A stretch of DNA of 64,000 bases. It comes from Metabacillus sp. FJAT-52054. GTDB lineage: Bacteria > Bacillota > Bacilli > Bacillales > Bacillaceae. The position numbers were made by a program, and so were the translations under genes. Every line of letters begins with the position of its first letter. Position 1 is the first letter of the stretch. The notes under the pieces were generated by a model that saw nothing but the letters and a program-made list of their open reading frames with translations, searched no databases and was not told where the DNA came from. The stretch lies in contig NZ_CP147407.1 in the NCBI RefSeq assembly GCF_037201815.1, positions 2,116,723 through 2,180,722 on the forward strand, read 5' to 3'. Positions 24,592 through 34,573 of this stretch are shown here, piece by piece.

Positions 24592-25401
24592 TTAAAATTG
24601 AATGAATATTCCAGTCATATCATCATGCGGGAGGCCATTTATATGTTCCAGGTATCTTAACGCTTCTGCATACGATTCAAGACCAAGTTTCGAAATCTCG
24701 ATATGCACATCACGGAGACTCCACTCAGGATGAAAAAAACCGTCACTTATTATCAAAAGGCTCTTAATACCCTTAATATCCGCTTCCCCGGTCTGAATAA
24801 AATCAATGAGCTCCTGATCTCCGTTCACAACAGAATATCCTCCGGTTCGATTTGCCAGATGCCGGTGATCTTTCATCCTTTCATGAGGATGATCAAGAAA
24901 CCAGCTTTCAGGAGGAATATGAAGTCCTTCTGCTCTTTTTCTTTCCCGTACTAGTCTGGCTCTTTCTGAAATGCCTTCAACCGAGTTAATCGTAAGCGGA
25001 GTAACGAACCCATGATGATCTTCCTTTAAAATCATGCAGTCTCCACATTGTATAAACGCCGCTTGTTCTCCTGTAATTCTTAAAACAGCCGCACAGGATG
25101 CCCATCTTAAATGCCTTTCCTCAATTGCCAAAGCAGCAGATTCCATTTTTTGAAGAAGAAGAGCGTTTGCTTCAGCAAGCCATTCTATTAAACTTCTATT
25201 TTGGTTTATTGGGAGAGCAAGGGTGGAGGCGAGCATATGGGAAGCAAGATAAGCTCCATTGTGTTCATTTTGAAACAACTCATCCGTCATCGGCGTAACC
25301 CCATCGAAAACACCAAAGGTCAGGCAATCGTCTGAAACAAAAAAAGCATCTTCAATTTCTTTCTTACTTGGACTTTTATGACTCAATATGGATAGATCCA
25401 T
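24592..25401 (-). CDS. PP2C-like protein phosphatase
   Basis: A 269-residue phosphatase with EDAFFVSDD near residue 17, FGVFDGVTP (metal-binding Asp and Gly) near 30-38, IQCGDCMIL in the middle, LLIISDGFF and the closing DDMTGIFI with its metal-ligand Asp. These are the PP2C blocks I, II, VI, VIII and XI. In Bacilli, PP2C enzymes often dephosphorylate STAS-domain proteins in partner-switching. The nearby PAS-STAS protein is a possible substrate (inference). The enzyme is cytoplasmic with no sensor domain of its own. Confidence 0.85.
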   Translation of the reverse strand: MDLSILSHKSPSKKEIEDAFFVSDDCLTFGVFDGVTPMTDELFQNEHNGAYLASHMLASTLALPINQNRSLIEWLAEANALLLQKMESAALAIEERHLRWASCAAVLRITGEQAAFIQCGDCMILKEDHHGFVTPLTINSVEGISERARLVRERKRAEGLHIPPESWFLDHPHERMKDHRHLANRTGGYSVVNGDQELIDFIQTGEADIKGIKSLLIISDGFFHPEWSLRDVHIEISKLGLESYAEALRYLEHINGLPHDDMTGIFIQF

Positions 25402-25489
25402 CTTAAATCACTCCTATTTCAACCGTTATTCTGCTTTTCCAGTATAGCATATAATGGAAAAGTGATGAATGCGCGGCGGTTTGACATTA

Positions 25490-25620
25490 AACTGGCTATG
25501 TTCCAGCATTGAGCTTTTTTAAAAAATCGGTTGATTGGATTGGATGCGTAAGACCTGCAGTCTCGCTTAGCGGCAAACTCCTGCAGCAGAAACTAACAGC
25601 TGCGTTTATCACAGCTAGGA
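25490..25620. repeat. Degenerate dispersed-repeat copy
   Basis: CGGTTGATTGGATTGGATGCGTAAGACCTGCAG...GCAGAAACTAACAGC resembles the 'GATTGGAG...GTGAGACC...GCAGC...ATCAACAG' order seen at 54850 and 56425, but with many changes. No gene is visible in this 240-base gap. Confidence 0.35.
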
Positions 25621-25644
25621 AATTATTAGAATATCGCAATTACC

Positions 25645-26061
25645 CTATTGAAAATCCCCCTGCCGATCCTTTTGTTCTGATAAATGAGCAATAAGATTGA
25701 CCACAGCGTCCAGCCATTCATTGAGCGTTGTGTAAAATGCATGGATATCAACTGCAAAAATGCTCTCATCCAGAATGACAGCTGCAATTGCATTTCTAAA
25801 GGACTGGATTGTCATATTCAAAAAAACTGCCGGGCATCCGTTATTCAATAATTGAGAAAGGAAAGCCTCTAAATCATCCGTGCGTTTCTTCTGAAAGTCA
25901 GTAAAATAGGAAAACAGAATCTCGAAAATTTGTTCGTTTTTCTCAGCTTGAATAAGATACAGAGAAAATTCACTTTCTCCTCTTTTAGCGAGCTCATTCT
26001 TCCATTCACACTTAATTCTCGTTTTCCCCTCTACTGCTCCTTGAATCATCGTTTGAATCAT
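25645..26061 (-). CDS. Helical protein resembling the RsbRD N-terminal domain
   Basis: The 138-residue protein is predicted almost all helical, with an EWKNELAKRGES region, FLSQLLNNGCP and a C-terminal helix pair ending WLDAVVNLIAHLSEQ. The pattern resembles the RsbRD N-terminal (non-haem globin-like) domain without a STAS domain. That would suit the PAS-STAS and PP2C neighbours, but similarity is from pattern only and the assignment is weak. GGAGGGGCC lies before ATG. It could equally be an unrelated hypothetical protein. Confidence 0.45.
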   Translation of the reverse strand: MIQTMIQGAVEGKTRIKCEWKNELAKRGESEFSLYLIQAEKNEQIFEILFSYFTDFQKKRTDDLEAFLSQLLNNGCPAVFLNMTIQSFRNAIAAVILDESIFAVDIHAFYTTLNEWLDAVVNLIAHLSEQKDRQGDFQ

Positions 26062-26178
26062 TCATGGCCCCTCCGCTTCATGGTTCTGGCATCTAAAAGC
26101 AACTGGCATTAACTAACCTGTTTAAAACCGTGCCCATATTAATATAGCATGTATTGAAGGTCAGCCAAAATTGAAAAA

Positions 26179-26202
26179 GACCTATTCCGAGCGGAACAGG
26201 CC
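26179..26202 (-). terminator. Terminator of odhAB
   Basis: GGCCTGTTCC pairs with GGAATAGGTC (including wobble pairs) around a short loop, followed on the minus strand by TTTTTCAATTTT, 21 bases after odhB. Confidence 0.7.
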
Positions 26203-26223
26203 ATTTTTCTATGAAGATTCTTA

Positions 26224-27504
26224 TTAGCCTTCCAAAAGAAGAGACTCAGGATCTTCAAGCAATTCTTTTACTGTAGCAAGGAAGCTAACCGCTTCTTTTC
26301 CATCTACAATACGGTGATCATATGATAAGGCGATATACATCATTGGGCGGTTTTCCATTCTTTCATGATCAAGTGCAATCGGACGCCATTGGATTTTATG
26401 CATACCAAGGATCCCTACTTGAGGTGCGTTCAGAATTGGAGTGGAAAGCAGGGAGCCAAAAACTCCGCCATTTGTAATGGTAAATGTTCCGCCTTGAAGC
26501 TCGTTCAGGGCAAGCTTGTTGTCTCTTGCTTTTTTTGCCAGGTTGGAAATTTCCCCTTCAATTCCTGCAAAGCTCATGCGGTCAGCATCACGGACTACAG
26601 GTACGACAAGACCGTCCGGCGCAGCTACAGCAATACCAATATCGTAGAATTTTTTCAGCACAAGTTCCGTGCCTTGAATTTCTGCGTTTAAGAGCGGGAA
26701 TTGCTTAAGGGCTGCAACTACAGCTTTAGTGAAAAATGACATAAAACCTAGACGGACGTCATGCTGCTCGAAAAATTTGTCTTTGCGGCGCTTTCTAACA
26801 TCCATGACAGCTGTCATATCTACTTCATTGAATGTTGTAAGCATGGCAGCCGTCTGCTGAACTTCGACCAAACGGTTCGCAATCGTTTGTCTGCGGCGGG
26901 ACATTTTCACACGCTCAACCGGTTTAGCCGGATTATCTGCCTGAGCTTGAGGAGCTTTTTCAGCAGGTTTAGCAGCTTGAGGCTGCTTAGGCGCGTTTTG
27001 ATGGTTTTCGATATCATGCTTGCGCACTCTTCCAAGAGGATCGGAAGCATTTACAGAGCTGAGATCAATTCCTTTTTCCCTCGCAAGTTTTCTTGCAGCA
27101 GGAGAAGCAATTGTACGGTTTTTCGTGTCCGCCTGGACAACAGGCTCACTTTCTCTTGATGGAATGTGATCTGTTTTTGGTTCTTCTTTTTTGGATTCTT
27201 CTTTCTCTGGCTTCAGCTCAGCTTGTTCCTGACTGCCTTCATTTGCACTTTGTACGCCGCCCGCTTCTTCCTTTTCATCGATCGTTCCGATGATTTCACC
27301 TACTTGAACGGTATCCCCAGCGTCCTTCAGTACTTCTTTTAATACTCCGGATTGTTCTGCTGTCAATTCTACATTGACTTTATCTGTTTCAAGCTCAAGC
27401 AAATACTCACCCTGCTCAACAAAATCACCAGGCTGCTTTAGCCATTGTGCAATGGTTCCTTCCGAGATTGATTCTGCCAGTTCCGGTACTTTAATTTCAG
27501 CCAT
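26224..27504 (-). CDS. odhB: 2-oxoglutarate dehydrogenase E2 (dihydrolipoyl succinyltransferase)
   Basis: Transfers the succinyl group to CoA in the citric acid cycle. The 426-residue protein has one lipoyl domain with the lipoylated Lys in ETDKVN (Lys42 in this numbering), an E/K-rich linker, the E1/E3-binding domain ([16 protein letters not shown], about 130-165) and the catalytic domain with [11 protein letters not shown]. The frame begins at 27510, but AGGGGG has proper spacing only for the ATG at 27504. odhA ends 13 bases upstream, so the two are one operon. Confidence 0.97.
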   Translation of the reverse strand: MAEIKVPELAESISEGTIAQWLKQPGDFVEQGEYLLELETDKVNVELTAEQSGVLKEVLKDAGDTVQVGEIIGTIDEKEEAGGVQSANEGSQEQAELKPEKEESKKEEPKTDHIPSRESEPVVQADTKNRTIASPAARKLAREKGIDLSSVNASDPLGRVRKHDIENHQNAPKQPQAAKPAEKAPQAQADNPAKPVERVKMSRRRQTIANRLVEVQQTAAMLTTFNEVDMTAVMDVRKRRKDKFFEQHDVRLGFMSFFTKAVVAALKQFPLLNAEIQGTELVLKKFYDIGIAVAAPDGLVVPVVRDADRMSFAGIEGEISNLAKKARDNKLALNELQGGTFTITNGGVFGSLLSTPILNAPQVGILGMHKIQWRPIALDHERMENRPMMYIALSYDHRIVDGKEAVSFLATVKELLEDPESLLLEG

Positions 27505-27517
27505 GATCATTTCCCCC

Positions 27518-30367
27518 TTAGTTTCGTGTAATCGCCTGTGTTATGATGCGTTCCTGGTCTTTTTTATGAACAGTTGGATCTCCCTCTGCAGTACTGGATC
27601 TCCTTGTTCTGCCGATATAGGATACGTCAGCTCCTGATGGGGCTGATTCGCGAAGTTTAGGTTCGATATACGTCCATGCACCCATATTTTGAGGTTCTTC
27701 CTGAACCCAGATGATTTCTTTAAGATTCTCATATCTGGACAAAATGGATTCCACTTCTTTTTGCGGATATGGATAAAGTTCTTCCACTCTTAGAACATGA
27801 AGCCAATCTGTATTTTCTTCTGACTGGCGTACTTTATCTGAAATATCAATGGCAAGCTTTCCGCTGCAAAGAACAACGCGTGTAACAGCCTTGTGCTCTC
27901 CGCCCATCCCTGATTGCTCAAGCACCTTTTTAAAGGATCCGCTGCTCAGTTCCTGAACATCCGAAACCGTGTTCGGATTGCGAAGCAGGCTTTTCGGAGT
28001 CATAATCACGAGCGGTCTGACTTCCTCCATTTGCAGGATTTTAGCTTGTCTTCTTAGGATATGGAAGTATTGGGCAGCACTTGTAAGGTTCGCTACTGTC
28101 CAGTTGTTTTCAGCGGCAAGCTGAAGATAGCGTTCCAGTCTTCCACTTGAATGCTCTGGTCCCTGTCCTTCATACCCATGCGGAAGCAGCATCACGAGGC
28201 CGGATTTTTGGCCCCATTTTGCACGGCCCGCAGAGATAAACTGGTCAAAGAATACTTGAGCAGCATTCGCGAAATCTCCGTATTGGGCTTCCCAAAGGAC
28301 TAATGTTTCAGGAGAGAATACGTTATAGCCATATTCAAAACCGATGACCGAGCCTTCAGAAAGCGGGCTGTTATGAACCGCGAAGGATGCTTTCGTCTGA
28401 TCAAGCTGATGAAGCGGTGAATACACGCTTCCTGTTTCGCTGTCATGCAATACAAGATTACGCTGTGCGAAGGTTCCCCGCTCTGAATCCTGTCCGCTTA
28501 ACCGGATGGGTGTGCCATCAAGCAAAATGGAACCGAATGCAAGAGCTTCAGCAAGTCCCCATTCTACCTTGTGATCCTCTTCAAGCACACTTGCACGGCG
28601 TTCGAGGATCCGCTGCAGCTTCCCAAACACTTTAAAGTCTTCAGGCCATTCAACGAGTGAACGGTTGATGGAACGGATATCACTGATGTCAACAGCCGTC
28701 TCGATTTGCGGAATTCCATGAGAAATCGTTTCCGGAAGCTGGATCTCATGTACCTGTGCCACCTTTTTGTCAGGCACTTTTTTATATGCGGTCTCAAACT
28801 TGTTCTGTACTTCCTCTTCTAGGGCAGCTACTTCTTCTTCAGAAAGAACCTGATCATCCGTTAAAGATTTGGAGTAAAGTGCCTTCACTGTTTCGTGTGC
28901 TTTAATTTTGCTGTAAAGCTGGGGCTGAGTCGTCATCGGCTCATCCATTTCGTTATGTCCGAAGCGGCGGTAGCCGATTAGGTCAATAAGGAAATCTTTT
29001 TTGAAAATGCGTCTGTATTCAGATGCCAGATAGGCAGCAGCAAGACACGCTTCAGGATCATCCGCATTTACATGAATGATTGGAATTTCATATCCTTTTG
29101 CCAAATCACTCGCATAACGTGTGGATCTCGAATCCGAGCTTTCAGTTGTAAAACCGATCATGTTATTGGCGATAATATGAATAGTACCCCCGGTCTGATA
29201 GCCTTTAAGCTGACTGAGGTTTAATGTCTCAGCTACGATCCCTTCACCAGGAAACGCTGCATCACCGTGAATAAGAATAGCCAGAGCTTTGCTTGTATCG
29301 ATTTCCGGAAATCCGCTGACCTCACGGTTTTCCTGCGCAGCTCTTGTGAATCCCTCAACGATTGGATCAATATATTCCAGATGACTCGGATTATTCGCAA
29401 GGGTAATTCGGGCTCTCACCATATTCTCTTCTTTGATCTGTCTGTCTGCGCCAAGATGATATTTTACATCTCCGCTCCAGCCGTAGTTAATGCCTGTCGA
29501 ACCTTCAGAAGGGACAAGGTCTTTATTTGGTGCATGCTGGAATTCAGAGAAGATAATTTCGTACGGTTTGCCAAGCACATGTGCAAGAACATTAAGTCGT
29601 CCTCTGTGCGCCATACCAATGTTGATGGTTTTCGTTCCGTTCTCAACTGCATTTTGAACCATTTCATCTAGAACCGGTACAAGCATATCCAATCCTTCAA
29701 TGGAGAATCTTTTTTGGCCTACAAATGTTTTATGAAGATATTTTTCAAATCCGTCTACCTCGAAAAGCCTTTTAAGCAGTGCTTTGCGTTTTTCTTTGGA
29801 GTGCGGTTTAAATAAATCTCCCGTTTCCACCATGCGCTTCAGCCAATTTTTTTCTTCGAAGCGGTGAACATGATCGAATTCGAAAGACAATGATTTTTTA
29901 TAGCTTTCTTTTAAATGAAGAATGGCATCATATCCGTTCTTTACGCTGGATGGAGCGTCTTCGCATAATACAGAAAAGGGAATTTCTTTTAAATCCTCTT
30001 CTGAAAGACCGTATGCCTCAATGCTTAACAGATCCTGTCTGTCGCCCATTCCTTCGATTGGAAAGATGGAAGCATTTAAATGTCCATACGTACGAATATC
30101 CTCAGCCAATTTTACAGCTGAAGCAATTTTGACGATTTTTTCAGGACCGAAATCCGCAATTGACTGCTTGGAAACTGGAGCTGCCTGAACTGATGCAGCG
30201 GATCCTTTATCCGGCGGGTGGCCTAGATGTTGAAATAGTTCCTGCAAATCAGCGTCGACCGATTCAGGATTTTCAGAAAATTGATCATACAGATCCATGA
30301 CATAGCCAAGGTTAGGGCCATGGAAGTCTTCCCATGTAACGTTGAGCTTTGACTTGGTTTGCGACAT
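27518..30367 (-). CDS. odhA: 2-oxoglutarate dehydrogenase E1
   Basis: Thiamine-diphosphate-dependent decarboxylase of the 2-oxoglutarate dehydrogenase complex. The 949-residue protein, close to the B. subtilis length, shows GMAHRGRLN at 251-259, the TPP-binding [11 protein letters not shown] (366-376) and the C-terminal transketolase-like domain with [19 protein letters not shown] and EEPQNMGAW. It is followed by odhB. A probable CcpA site lies about 100 bases upstream. Confidence 0.97.
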   Translation of the reverse strand: MSQTKSKLNVTWEDFHGPNLGYVMDLYDQFSENPESVDADLQELFQHLGHPPDKGSAASVQAAPVSKQSIADFGPEKIVKIASAVKLAEDIRTYGHLNASIFPIEGMGDRQDLLSIEAYGLSEEDLKEIPFSVLCEDAPSSVKNGYDAILHLKESYKKSLSFEFDHVHRFEEKNWLKRMVETGDLFKPHSKEKRKALLKRLFEVDGFEKYLHKTFVGQKRFSIEGLDMLVPVLDEMVQNAVENGTKTINIGMAHRGRLNVLAHVLGKPYEIIFSEFQHAPNKDLVPSEGSTGINYGWSGDVKYHLGADRQIKEENMVRARITLANNPSHLEYIDPIVEGFTRAAQENREVSGFPEIDTSKALAILIHGDAAFPGEGIVAETLNLSQLKGYQTGGTIHIIANNMIGFTTESSDSRSTRYASDLAKGYEIPIIHVNADDPEACLAAAYLASEYRRIFKKDFLIDLIGYRRFGHNEMDEPMTTQPQLYSKIKAHETVKALYSKSLTDDQVLSEEEVAALEEEVQNKFETAYKKVPDKKVAQVHEIQLPETISHGIPQIETAVDISDIRSINRSLVEWPEDFKVFGKLQRILERRASVLEEDHKVEWGLAEALAFGSILLDGTPIRLSGQDSERGTFAQRNLVLHDSETGSVYSPLHQLDQTKASFAVHNSPLSEGSVIGFEYGYNVFSPETLVLWEAQYGDFANAAQVFFDQFISAGRAKWGQKSGLVMLLPHGYEGQGPEHSSGRLERYLQLAAENNWTVANLTSAAQYFHILRRQAKILQMEEVRPLVIMTPKSLLRNPNTVSDVQELSSGSFKKVLEQSGMGGEHKAVTRVVLCSGKLAIDISDKVRQSEENTDWLHVLRVEELYPYPQKEVESILSRYENLKEIIWVQEEPQNMGAWTYIEPKLRESAPSGADVSYIGRTRRSSTAEGDPTVHKKDQERIITQAITRN

Positions 30368-30459
30368 TTCACACTACCCCCAACTAATAATTACCAAATG
30401 TAAATAATAGGATATTATTCTGGTATATATTTATGCTGACCGCGTTTTATGTAAATTAG

Positions 30460-30475
30460 TTAAAACGCTTCCATA
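30460..30475 (-). promoter_or_regulatory. Candidate CcpA cre site upstream of odhA
   Basis: On the minus strand ATGGAAGCGTTTTAAC keeps TG-x-AAGCG and the following T-rich half of the cre consensus (TGWAARCGYTWNCW), missing the third base and the late C. It lies about 93 bases before the odhA start, suitable for carbon catabolite repression. odhAB is known as glucose-repressed in B. subtilis. Confidence 0.45.
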
Positions 30476-30920
30476 GATATTTTAACACTACCATTTATTC
30501 TTTCCAACAATTATCTATCGAAAATTGTAAATAATATTGAAAAACAAAAAATTGTGGCGAATCGTGTAAATCTGGAAGCAGATGCAGGTATATTACCTGA
30601 TTTCCTTATACAGCAGAGTTTTCCCTTTGCCCGCTGACCCTTTTAGCTGGAGTGTAAGCATGTCGGGTGGTGAAATCAGGTTTTCATAAGACAAATATTT
30701 TCATGATATATTGTCGATTTCTGTCTAACGGCTGAATACAACCCGCTATTCCAGAGCCGTCACGCTCCCTGCTCCAAATCAGCCAAAGCAGGAAAATATC
30801 AGAAAAAGGCACCATGGATCCTTCCAGGTGCCCTCTTCCTATATTAACTGGAATCCTTTTTTGCAGATTGGCGCATGAATGAATAATGCGCCCGTTTAAA
30901 CAATTTATTATATGGAACAC
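30476..30920. other. Intergenic region between odhA and yojO
   Basis: No gene is supported here. It holds two hairpins past the yojO stop on the minus strand: GGCGCAT/ATGCGCC (30870-30892) and GGCACC/GGTGCC (30808-30836). Neither has a strong U tract. A 78-codon minus frame lacks a ribosome site and looks incidental. Confidence 0.5.
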
Positions 30921-32843
30921 TCACAGGCTTTGAATGCTTTTCTTCAAAAGCTTTCTCAAAAGAGGAAACAGGACATCCGGCAAATCACTGACATTCGGCA
31001 CTATGATGCTGAATTTTCCATAAATGTTCTGAATGGTTTTAACCTGGCTTTCCTCTGCCTCCCCATTGGACAGGAAAATGTTGATTACTTCAATTCCTCT
31101 TTTACGTGCCTCAATGACCGCTTCATGCGTATCTACAATTCCTTTTTGTTCATAATCCATTGCAGCCGGTTCTCCATCAGAAAAAACAATCAAAAACTTT
31201 TGTTTTTCCTGTCTGGCCGACAGCTCCCTCGTCATATGACGGATTGCGAAGCCATCTCTATTATCTTCTTCAGGATTCAGCTGCATGATGGCAGGACCTG
31301 AACTCTTGTTTAACGAATTGCGGAATGGAATGACGCGGTGAAAATAATTAGGCTGGCTGACTGCAGATGCAGCATTCGTATCCTCCCAGAACCCCGTTAC
31401 CTGATGAACGACTCCTACTGATTTCAGTGCTTCATGAAAAAGGGTTATGCCAAGCTTGGTGTCATCCATTTTATCGTGCATAGATGCAGAACAGTCGACT
31501 AATAGAGTAAAGACCGCATCTATTTGGATCGAAGGCTCCTGCTTTTTATAAAAAAGTCTGGGATTATCGTCTGTGATCCACCGCAGCAGTTTTTTGCCAA
31601 GTCTTCCGGTATGAAGATCTGTTCTTGGATTGGTCTTTTTGTGCTCAAGTGTTTTTTGAATCATCTGCTTCAATTTTTTTTGGTAATGAGAAATAATGGC
31701 TTTATTCCCGCTGTATTGCTGATAGTGCTCAGCAGAAGAAGGGTCCGGTGTTTTTTGGACTGCAAAAGCAAACTTATTTTCTTTGCCAAATGCATTCTGG
31801 CTGCCGTTTGTGTTTCCATCCTGCCGGTTTTCAAGAACCTCTGATTGGGCATAATTATGTTTCTTCGATTCTCTGGCCGATCCTTGCACGGTCCCCATGG
31901 CCTGATCCCCGTCCTCACCTTCTCGCAGACCATTTCCCATTAAGTCCGTTTTGGAACCGTGTTCGAGATCATATTGAAGAAAACTGTCTGTCGCCTTGCT
32001 TGTCTCCCTGTGCCACGTCGGCATTTCCTGGTCATGGACGTCCCTTTCTTCTTTACGGTCAAGCTCAAGAGAATCATCATTATCCAGTTTGTTTGTTCTT
32101 TTCAGCTCCTTAAAGGTAAGTCCTGTCCCCTCTTCAAAACCATGTTCAGGAAGAAAAAAGTATGTATTGAGCATATCCTTTTCCAGGAATTCTTCTATGG
32201 TTTCACTAATTCTGAGAGCAATAGCTGCAGTCTGAGCTGTGCCTGCACTTTCATAAGCATATTCAAGCTCCCTTTGAAGAAAAGGCAGCATTCTTTCAAA
32301 ATCTTCGTTTATAGCCGGGACCGTCTCTAGCGGAGATTCAGCAGTTAGTTTCAAAAATAACGCATTAAACAGTGCATCCGTTCTAATATTCCGCTCAAGG
32401 TGAATGGTCAGCTGAGAGCGGAAATACATCCTGTACATTTCTGTGCGGCGTTTAAAAAACTTCTTTGTACCCGGCCGTTCCCTCTTGATGATTTCTTCGG
32501 TTCGGACATCTTCAAGCAGTGAAAAAAGCTGCTTCGCAAACTCAGGAATTGATAGTCTTTTTGTCTTCTTAATAAAATCATCCGTTTCTTGAGGGCTGCT
32601 GTGAAAAACGTGCCCTGTAGCATGAAGGTAAACATCACTTTTCAGCCCGCTAATCTGATCTTCAGCAGGCCGGTGATCCCAAAAATGGGTCAGATAGATT
32701 TTATTTTCAGCTGGATTCAAATAAGAGTACGGAGCATACTCCATCTCCAGTTCCGGATTTTTAGAGAGCGTTTTTGCAAGATCTGACAGTTCCATAAAAA
32801 GGAAGGAATCAATTTGGCTATCATTGAATTTTATAAATCTCAT
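30921..32843 (-). CDS. yojO: VWA-domain protein YojO (NorD-like)
   Basis: A 640-residue protein with a helical N-terminal half, an acidic, low-complexity middle (about 290-370) and a C-terminal von Willebrand A domain. The MIDAS residues are in LVDCSASMHD and the later FSDGEP. Together with the upstream MoxR/NorQ-type ATPase it forms the VWA plus AAA+ pair that in other systems remodels or inserts metal into an enzyme. The client here is unknown; the conserved position next to odhAB and sodC is as in B. subtilis. Confidence 0.88.
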   Translation of the reverse strand: MRFIKFNDSQIDSFLFMELSDLAKTLSKNPELEMEYAPYSYLNPAENKIYLTHFWDHRPAEDQISGLKSDVYLHATGHVFHSSPQETDDFIKKTKRLSIPEFAKQLFSLLEDVRTEEIIKRERPGTKKFFKRRTEMYRMYFRSQLTIHLERNIRTDALFNALFLKLTAESPLETVPAINEDFERMLPFLQRELEYAYESAGTAQTAAIALRISETIEEFLEKDMLNTYFFLPEHGFEEGTGLTFKELKRTNKLDNDDSLELDRKEERDVHDQEMPTWHRETSKATDSFLQYDLEHGSKTDLMGNGLREGEDGDQAMGTVQGSARESKKHNYAQSEVLENRQDGNTNGSQNAFGKENKFAFAVQKTPDPSSAEHYQQYSGNKAIISHYQKKLKQMIQKTLEHKKTNPRTDLHTGRLGKKLLRWITDDNPRLFYKKQEPSIQIDAVFTLLVDCSASMHDKMDDTKLGITLFHEALKSVGVVHQVTGFWEDTNAASAVSQPNYFHRVIPFRNSLNKSSGPAIMQLNPEEDNRDGFAIRHMTRELSARQEKQKFLIVFSDGEPAAMDYEQKGIVDTHEAVIEARKRGIEVINIFLSNGEAEESQVKTIQNIYGKFSIIVPNVSDLPDVLFPLLRKLLKKSIQSL

Positions 32844-32852
32844 AAGCAGGCC

Positions 32853-33731
32853 TCACTCAAATAACGTTTCTGCAATATTGCGGATAGCCGCTTTTTCCCG
32901 TTCATCCTCGACCTTTTCTGCAATTCCGCGCTCAATAGCGCGCATGGGAGGGATAAATGCAGCGAGATCGCACGTATCAAGAAGAGCTCGTATGGAAGCA
33001 GCTTCTTCTGATACCTGTCCATTTTTAACCTGAGTAATTAAATCTGCTGAAAGCCTGACAAATAAATTGATCAGGATCGGATCCTCGAGTCCCGATTGAT
33101 TCGTAATAATTTGACGGAGCTCTTCCCCTTGGATGTATGGAACATCAATGATAACAAAACGATTCTTTAATGCTTCATTTAAAGGAACCGTTCCTACATA
33201 CCCTTCATTAATCGCGGCGATTACTCCAAATGCTTCGGATCCTTTTACCACTTCGCCAGTAAATGGATTTGTAATCATTTTGCGGTAATCGAGAACCCCG
33301 TTCAGAATGGGCAAAGTCTCAGGTTTTGCCATGTTGATTTCATCTATGTACAGGAAATGTCCTTTTTTCATTGCATTGATTACGGGTCCCGGAACAAATT
33401 CAATCGACGTGCTTCCTCCGGCTGTGCTGATTGTTTTATAGCCTAATAGCGCTTCTGCATCAAGATCGACGGAACAATTTATGCTGTGCATAGATCGGTT
33501 GAATAAGTAAGAAATCGTCTCTGCCAGCTTTGTTTTTCCTGATCCGGTCGGCCCTTTCAGCAGGACATTTTTTCCGAGGGCCAGGGCGATGACGGCGTCC
33601 TCAATTATAGAGGAATCTCCTGTGATGAATCCTCCTCCGCCAATTAGTGAAGCATCCATTTCAGATGATGCAGATGTTCTTTGTATTTTAGCCCGAATGG
33701 CTTCAGGCAAATTTAATTTCATTTCATTCAT
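32853..33731 (-). CDS. yojN: CbbQ/NirQ/NorQ-type AAA+ ATPase YojN
   Basis: A 292-residue MoxR-class ATPase with Walker [10 protein letters not shown] (near residue 61), Walker B LYIDEIN (near 127), sensor 1 VIAAINE and a C-terminal lid with PPMRAIERG. Such ATPases work with VWA proteins as chaperones for cofactor insertion or assembly. The yojO gene follows after 9 bases, so the pair is one transcription unit. The SD AAAGAGG precedes ATG. Confidence 0.92.
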   Translation of the reverse strand: MNEMKLNLPEAIRAKIQRTSASSEMDASLIGGGGFITGDSSIIEDAVIALALGKNVLLKGPTGSGKTKLAETISYLFNRSMHSINCSVDLDAEALLGYKTISTAGGSTSIEFVPGPVINAMKKGHFLYIDEINMAKPETLPILNGVLDYRKMITNPFTGEVVKGSEAFGVIAAINEGYVGTVPLNEALKNRFVIIDVPYIQGEELRQIITNQSGLEDPILINLFVRLSADLITQVKNGQVSEEAASIRALLDTCDLAAFIPPMRAIERGIAEKVEDEREKAAIRNIAETLFE

Positions 33732-33804
33732 ATAATCAAACCTCTTTTCAGCGTCTCATTTTCTTATATTAGTATACAGAAAAAAGACGTCCATCACAAA
33801 AAAT

Positions 33805-33834
33805 CCTTACCCGGCTGACTGGCCGGATAAAGAT
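33805..33834 (-). terminator. Terminator of sodC
   Basis: A 12-bp stem TCTTTATCCGGC/GCCGGGTAAGGA with two wobble pairs, followed on the minus strand by TTTTTTG; it separates sodC from yojN. Confidence 0.8.
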
Positions 33835-33842
33835 TCCTCTCA

Positions 33843-34421
33843 TTACATTGATTGATTCTCTTTATTCACCACACCACAGGCAATTCTAGCACCCGCATTA
33901 CCGGCCGGATCGGTTTTATAATCGTCTTCTTTCTCGTGAATCACTAGAGCGCTTCCATCTTCATCAAGCAGCTGTGAAAATTCGGCAAGAGGTGCGGTTA
34001 CATCTGCAGTAATCTTCCCGTCTGAACCAATGGTGATGTTCGGTATGTCTCCTGCATGGGGTCCATGCGGATTTAGGAATCCATGCTTTTTAGTAAATGG
34101 ATTTAAATGTCCCCCAGCTGAACTGAAGTCTGGCTTCTTACATGATCCTGTTTCGTGAATATGGATCGCCCTTTTGCCGGGGGGAAGATTCACTCCTTCA
34201 AGATGAACGTTTACACCTTTTATTGTTTCTGAAATAACGGCTTTTCCGGCAGGCTCTCCTTTTGAAGTGATCATAGACACCTTAATTTCCTTAACTGTTT
34301 TTTCAGCTGCAGTTTCCAGTCCCTTTGCTTCCGGATGGTGATGCTCGCTCATTCCGTTCGAGCATCCATACAGAGATATTGCCATCAGCAAAAGGATTCC
34401 AGCTTTACCTATTCTGCTCAT
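33843..34421 (-). CDS. sodC: Cu/Zn-type superoxide dismutase-like lipoprotein
   Basis: A 192-residue exported lipoprotein (lipobox ending LYGC) with a SodC beta-barrel domain. Both Cu ligands of the HIH pair are present, as are the bridging His in AGGHLNP, Zn ligands in KKHG, HAGD and its Asp, and the late Cu-ligand His in LVIHE. B. subtilis YojM is reported to lack part of the copper site, so the full ligand set is notable. GGAGG precedes the ATG at 34421; the longer frame to 34535 has no support. Confidence 0.88.
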   Translation of the reverse strand: MSRIGKAGILLLMAISLYGCSNGMSEHHHPEAKGLETAAEKTVKEIKVSMITSKGEPAGKAVISETIKGVNVHLEGVNLPPGKRAIHIHETGSCKKPDFSSAGGHLNPFTKKHGFLNPHGPHAGDIPNITIGSDGKITADVTAPLAEFSQLLDEDGSALVIHEKEDDYKTDPAGNAGARIACGVVNKENQSM

Positions 34422-34573
34422 ACGATTCCTCCGTTCATTGTTTTGCCTTTCATTCGCATTTTCTCCAAATGCTTTGGCATGCAAACCCGGTTTTAGGAGG
34501 TTATATAAGCATTTATGCACTTGCCTTTGATGCAATCAGAAAAGATCTACAAAAAAAAGAAGCCAGCGGCTCC

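Noticed and set aside
30684..30920. 78-residue minus-strand frame past yojO
   Set aside because: No ribosome site, rich in stop-free chance sequence, and it contains the hairpins after yojO.
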